A stretch of 9,951 nt of DNA. Origin: Alphaproteobacteria bacterium (GTDB taxonomy: Bacteria; Pseudomonadota; Alphaproteobacteria; Rhizobiales; Devosiaceae). The translations under genes were made by a program, and so were the position numbers. Below are positions 7,589 to 9,951 of this stretch, in pieces (within the stretch, counting starts at the first letter, position 1; the number at the start of each line of letters is the position of its first letter). Under the pieces are notes generated by a model. It searched no databases and was not told where the DNA came from. It saw nothing but the letters and a program-made list of their open reading frames with translations. The DNA lies in NCBI GenBank assembly GCA_024279575.1, contig JAJRRJ010000214.1:1-9951 (forward strand). Direction: 5' to 3'.

Positions 7589-7840
7589 CTATTCATTTTG
7601 CTCGTCGTCATCATCCCCATCAAACATATGGAGAGGCGCGCCGGGCATGATCGTTGAGATGGCACTTTTATACACAAGTTGGGATTGGGAATCACGGCGC
7701 AATAAAAGCGAAAAATTGTCAAACCAAGTCACATTGCCCTGAAGCTTTACGCCGTTGACCAGAAAAATTGTGAGTGGAATTTTTTGTTTCCGCACATGAT
7801 TTAGGAATGCATCCTGTAAATTTTGGTTTTTTTCGGCCAC
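7589..7840 (-). CDS. hfq: RNA chaperone Hfq with H-to-S change in the YKHAIST motif
   Basis: An 83-residue Sm-like protein that forms hexameric rings and pairs small RNAs with mRNAs. Sm1 is seen in GVKLQGNVTWFDNFSLLLRRD (residues 30-50) and Sm2 in QLVYKSAISTIMP (54-66). N-terminal QNLQDAFLNHVRK (6-18) contains the conserved Gln and the basic rim residues. Residue 59 is Ser (AGT) where nearly all Hfq proteins have His (E. coli H57), a contact to the 3' U-tract at the proximal face; the neighbouring Lys (K58, E. coli K56) is kept. The tail DGDDDDEQNE is strongly acidic, like the acidic C-terminal tips that tune RNA release in E. coli and Caulobacter. The start is GTG at 7840, supported by AAGAGGA eight bases upstream. 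It is followed by hflX after 12 nt. Confidence 0.96.
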   Translation of the reverse strand: MAEKNQNLQDAFLNHVRKQKIPLTIFLVNGVKLQGNVTWFDNFSLLLRRDSQSQLVYKSAISTIMPGAPLHMFDGDDDDEQNE

Positions 7841-7848
7841 TTGTTAGG

Positions 7849-7855
7849 TCCTCTT
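7849..7855 (-). promoter_or_regulatory. Ribosome binding site for the hfq GTG start
   Basis: AAGAGGA on the minus strand lies eight bases before the GTG codon. The site makes the GTG the clear start and agrees with the usual Hfq N-terminus (MAE-x-QNLQD). Confidence 0.75.
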
Positions 7856-7921
7856 CGTATTTGTCTTTTGGTCAATGCCGTGGATTTTTCCGCCAAAAAC
7901 TCCAACACACATCAAACTCAA

Positions 7922-7972
7922 CCCATTGTCTTACAGAGGTTTTTATAGCTTTTTGCGCGGCGCGACAATGGG
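7922..7972. repeat. Long-spaced perfect inverted repeat upstream of hfq
   Basis: CCCATTGTC (7922-7930) and GACAATGGG (7964-7972) are exact reverse complements separated by 33 nt. The loop contains a GC-rich stretch (GCGCGGCGC) and, on the minus strand, a TATAAA-like sequence (7942-7947). It lies in the ~210-nt space between trkH and hfq, so it could be an operator pair for a looped or spaced dimer, or an RNA hairpin in the hfq leader. Not assigned to a known element. Confidence 0.5.
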
Positions 7973-8048
7973 CTCCAGAATTGTGCGAGCCAAAAATGAG
8001 TATTACACAGTCAAACGTAAATGCATATACGGTAATAAAAATGTGTTG

Positions 8049-8090
8049 CTACCATTTGTTTTTACTGAATGCTGCCAAAATTACCAGTCA
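8049..8090 (-). other. In-frame continuation of trkH beyond its TGA stop
   Basis: After the TGA at 8088-8090, the same frame reads LVILAAFSKNKW and then TAG at 8049-8051. TrkH proteins normally end with a GR(L/V)E-hydrophobic segment and a short FxPxFW-like tail, so these 12 codons look like the genuine C-terminus cut off by one stop codon. With the TGA read as an amino acid the protein would be 477 residues, close to the usual TrkH length of about 480. Confidence 0.75.
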
Positions 8091-9482
8091 CTCAACACGA
8101 CCCGCAACACCGAGCAGACCTATCCAAATCAAAGAGAGAATTGGCACACCTCCCCCCTCTACGCTAAACAAGTGCGGGCCAACCATACTGCCAACGGAAG
8201 AAAATGACCCAACTGCAAGGGTCAGAGCTGAAATAAAGTCATGACCCAGCGCGGCAAATACTGCCATGCCAAATACCAAAAACAGCATTACCGAAAAAAA
8301 TGCGCTCCAAATTGCCTTGGTTTTTGTAAAGGTATTTTTATTCGTGTCCACTGAACCGGGTAAAAACTGACTGGGGTAAATCAGCCGCATGACTTCGTTT
8401 GCAGAGTGACGCATCATTGCCTGGAAGCGAAATAGTTTCATGCCGCCTGCAGTGGAATATGAGGTCCCCCCAACAAGTGCCAAGCCAATAAGAAATATGG
8501 CTGGCACGGCGATCCCTGCCCCCGGATTGTGGATGATACCGGTGGTTGTCAGAGTTGAAATAATATCAAAACTTCGATTAAACAGGGCGCTTGCAAATTG
8601 ACTGTCGATTGGAAACGTTTGAAAAGAGAACAGCAATCCAGCCAAAATGGCAAAAAAGGCAAACAACAAATAGGAAAGGCTTTCACCTTGCTCGCGGGTC
8701 TGAAAAATCTGTGGGGAGGTGATAGTGCGTCGCCAAATTATCGAAGTTGCTCCAACCATCATGAATATCATCAGGATAAATTCAGCAAAGCGATTGTTGT
8801 AAATTGTGTCAGAGACACGCCACCCAACAAAACCGTTTGTGGAAAGCGCGTTTAGCGCTCCCAAAACGGCCTGAACAGGGTTGACCTGAGCCAGTGTCAG
8901 CAAGGCCATGCAGGCAAGTGTCATGGCGGTATAAGGAACCACAACCTCAACAAAAGTTGCACCAAGACGCGGGTCACCTCGCGAAGCACCGTGCAAAACA
9001 AACCGCAAATCCCTGTTTGGTGTACCGCCAACGCTGTAACGACCCAACACATAAACAGCAAGCATCAAGGTCAACAAACCGCCAATCCAGGCAAGAACAG
9101 AACGAAAAAATAGCATTGCCGTTGATATTTTTTCAACTGGAACAAGGGTTGTCCCAAGGGTGATTGAAGCGGACGCCGCTTCAAAAAAAGCTGCTGCCGG
9201 ATGGGCATTTTCCAACAAAAGAAAAGGTGGCATAGAGGCAAAAATTAATGTGAACCACATGACGATTGCGCCACTAAAGACCCCGGAGCGCTTAAATTCC
9301 GGGCGTTTTGTTGTGGCAACTAAAAATGTAAAAATAGCAATGACGCTGTAACCAATGGTGAGCACACCAAAAGTTTCGATACCCGGCATATCGCCGCGCA
9401 AAAAGGCCACTCCAAAGCTGACAAAGGTTGCCCCGCTCAGTACCAGCAATACCAATGAGATAAGGATTCCAATTCCCGGCAT
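8088..9482 (-). CDS. trkH: Trk potassium uptake pore subunit TrkH, truncated by 12-13 residues
   Basis: A 464-residue membrane pore protein of the TrkH/KtrB superfamily, which takes up K+ together with TrkA. Four M1-P-M2 repeats can be followed by their filter glycines: G110 (SITLGTTL), G217 (LSTNGF), G315 (LTTTGI) and G431 (SSVGSMVGP). The intramembrane-loop motif STAGGMKLFR (343-352) is present. The first filter loop departs from the common TTTGA pattern. The protein ends at GRVE with TGA, while the following in-frame codons still encode the expected tail (8049-8090). The start ATG at 9482 has AAGGAA (9491-9496) eight bases upstream. It lies 25 nt after trkA on the same strand, a clear two-gene operon. 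Function may survive the loss of the last residues, which lie at the end of the final helix. Confidence 0.92.
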   Translation of the reverse strand: MPGIGILISLVLLVLSGATFVSFGVAFLRGDMPGIETFGVLTIGYSVIAIFTFLVATTKRPEFKRSGVFSGAIVMWFTLIFASMPPFLLLENAHPAAAFFEAASASITLGTTLVPVEKISTAMLFFRSVLAWIGGLLTLMLAVYVLGRYSVGGTPNRDLRFVLHGASRGDPRLGATFVEVVVPYTAMTLACMALLTLAQVNPVQAVLGALNALSTNGFVGWRVSDTIYNNRFAEFILMIFMMVGATSIIWRRTITSPQIFQTREQGESLSYLLFAFFAILAGLLFSFQTFPIDSQFASALFNRSFDIISTLTTTGIIHNPGAGIAVPAIFLIGLALVGGTSYSTAGGMKLFRFQAMMRHSANEVMRLIYPSQFLPGSVDTNKNTFTKTKAIWSAFFSVMLFLVFGMAVFAALGHDFISALTLAVGSFSSVGSMVGPHLFSVEGGGVPILSLIWIGLLGVAGRVE

Positions 9483-9507
9483 TCAGGAAATTCCTTCACT
9501 TGAGGGC

Positions 9508-9951
9508 CTAAAAAAAGTCAAGACTGACCCTGAACATTTGTTCCACAGTGCGGACTTTAGAAGCGACGGCAAACACAATAACCAAATCCCCTGCTTCAAT
9601 GCGGGTTGTTCCTGTTGGCATAATCACCTCGTTACCGCGAATGACTGCGCCAATACGAACGCCATCTTCCATGTCGACTTCTTTCAAAGGTTTGCCGACC
9701 AGAGTTGAGGTTTCCAGCGCTTCGGCCTCCAGAATTTCAGCTTCACCTTCAAACAGGGAGTAAACACCCTTAATCCGCCCACGGCGAACATGGCGCAACA
9801 CTTTGGAAATTGTGACAGATCGGGGGTTGATGAATGCATCAACTCCCAACCGATTGGCAAAACGCGAATAGTGGGGCTGGTTGACCAGGGCAAAATTGGC
9901 CTTGCACCCCAGTTCACTGGCCAGAACAGACGCCAGAATATTGGTTTCATC
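9508..9951 (-). CDS. trkA: Trk potassium uptake regulatory subunit TrkA, 3' part (5' end outside window)
   Basis: The C-terminal 147 residues of TrkA, the cytoplasmic NAD(H)-binding gating ring on TrkH. The frame is open to the window edge, reading DETNILASVLASELGCKA, which is the second half of the last RCK nucleotide-binding (TrkA_N) domain; INPRSVTISKVLRHVRRG follows. The TrkA_C domain runs from about GEAEILEAEALETSTLVGK to AGDLVIVFA. Full TrkA is ~458 residues, so roughly two thirds lies beyond position 9951. A TTG at 9849 is not a start. In many rhizobia trkA lies downstream of ntrY-ntrX; that neighbour would be expected outside the window (inference). Confidence 0.95.
   Translation of the reverse strand, partial: DETNILASVLASELGCKANFALVNQPHYSRFANRLGVDAFINPRSVTISKVLRHVRRGRIKGVYSLFEGEAEILEAEALETSTLVGKPLKEVDMEDGVRIGAVIRGNEVIMPTGTTRIEAGDLVIVFAVASKVRTVEQMFRVSLDFF

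Noticed and set aside
7990..8015. Sigma-54 -24/-12-like sequence (TGGCTCG...) on the minus strand upstream of hfq
   Set aside because: The -24 half is partial and the -12 GC is missing, so it does not meet the consensus even though ntr genes are expected nearby.
8088..8090. TGA in trkH as selenocysteine or as Trp by altered genetic code
   Set aside because: TGA ends metG and ridA normally in this window. TrkH has no known selenocysteine form, and I saw no SECIS-like hairpin right after the codon. Nonsense change, readthrough or sequencing error are simpler.
8049..8090. Frameshift as the cause of the short TrkH
   Set aside because: The expected tail continues in the same frame after the stop, so a substitution, not an insertion or deletion, explains it.
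7774..8244. Plus-strand ORFs of 110 and 156 codons over the hfq-trkH gap
   Set aside because: They run antisense through hfq and the 3' end of trkH, have no recognisable domain and no ribosome-binding site. The minus-strand genes explain the coding signal.
1..9951. CRISPR arrays, tRNA/rRNA genes, transposon ends
   Set aside because: No regularly spaced repeats, cloverleaf-like sequence or transposase were seen by eye on either strand.

Overview
The window looks like a chromosomal core region of an alphaproteobacterium with about 50% GC. The best guess is Hyphomicrobiales (the rhizobial/Devosia-like side). The evidence is protein style (Hfq, MetG, HflX) and gene order: trkA, hfq and hflX in one run, which in many rhizobia lies next to the ntrY-ntrX nitrogen-regulation genes, and a separate metG-tatD-MBL-hydrolase run. 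The placement is inferred from remembered synteny, not from a search.

Layout, left to right. (1) Positions 1-2483, plus strand: a tightly packed operon with the 3' part of metG (methionyl-tRNA synthetase), tatD (metal-dependent nuclease) and a PhnP-like metallo-beta-lactamase-fold hydrolase. Its junctions are a 1-nt overlap and a 1-nt gap. (2) Positions 2556-5160: an accessory-looking insert. It holds an MFS_3-type exporter, a convergent YafY-type WYL-domain regulator, and a divergent RidA-family gene that shares a near-perfect 24-bp palindromic operator with the regulator. The ridA gene uses C-ending codons more than its neighbour mazG. (3) Positions 5349-6167: mazG (nucleoside triphosphate pyrophosphohydrolase), with no visible Shine-Dalgarno sequence. 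(4) Positions 6173-9951, minus strand, read right to left: trkA (3' part), trkH, hfq, hflX. The pairs trkA-trkH (25-nt gap) and hfq-hflX (12-nt gap) look co-transcribed. They are separated by about 200 nt that holds a 9-bp-armed inverted repeat and presumably the hfq promoter.

How the genes fit together: trkA and trkH form a potassium-uptake system (NAD-binding gating subunit plus pore subunit). Hfq is the RNA chaperone for small RNAs, HflX is the ribosome-splitting/rescue GTPase, and MazG cleans the NTP pool, so the right half is potassium homeostasis plus RNA, ribosome and nucleotide quality control. The left half is translation plus housekeeping hydrolases.

The two most notable points are protein-level. 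First, trkH stops at an in-frame TGA, and the next 12 codons still encode the expected TrkH C-terminal tail before a second stop (nonsense truncation, leaky stop or base-call error). Second, Hfq carries Ser instead of the nearly invariant His in the YKHAIST motif of the proximal RNA-binding site. I found no CRISPR array, tRNA, rRNA, insertion sequence or obviously new multi-gene system. No stretch longer than 300 bases lacks a gene.
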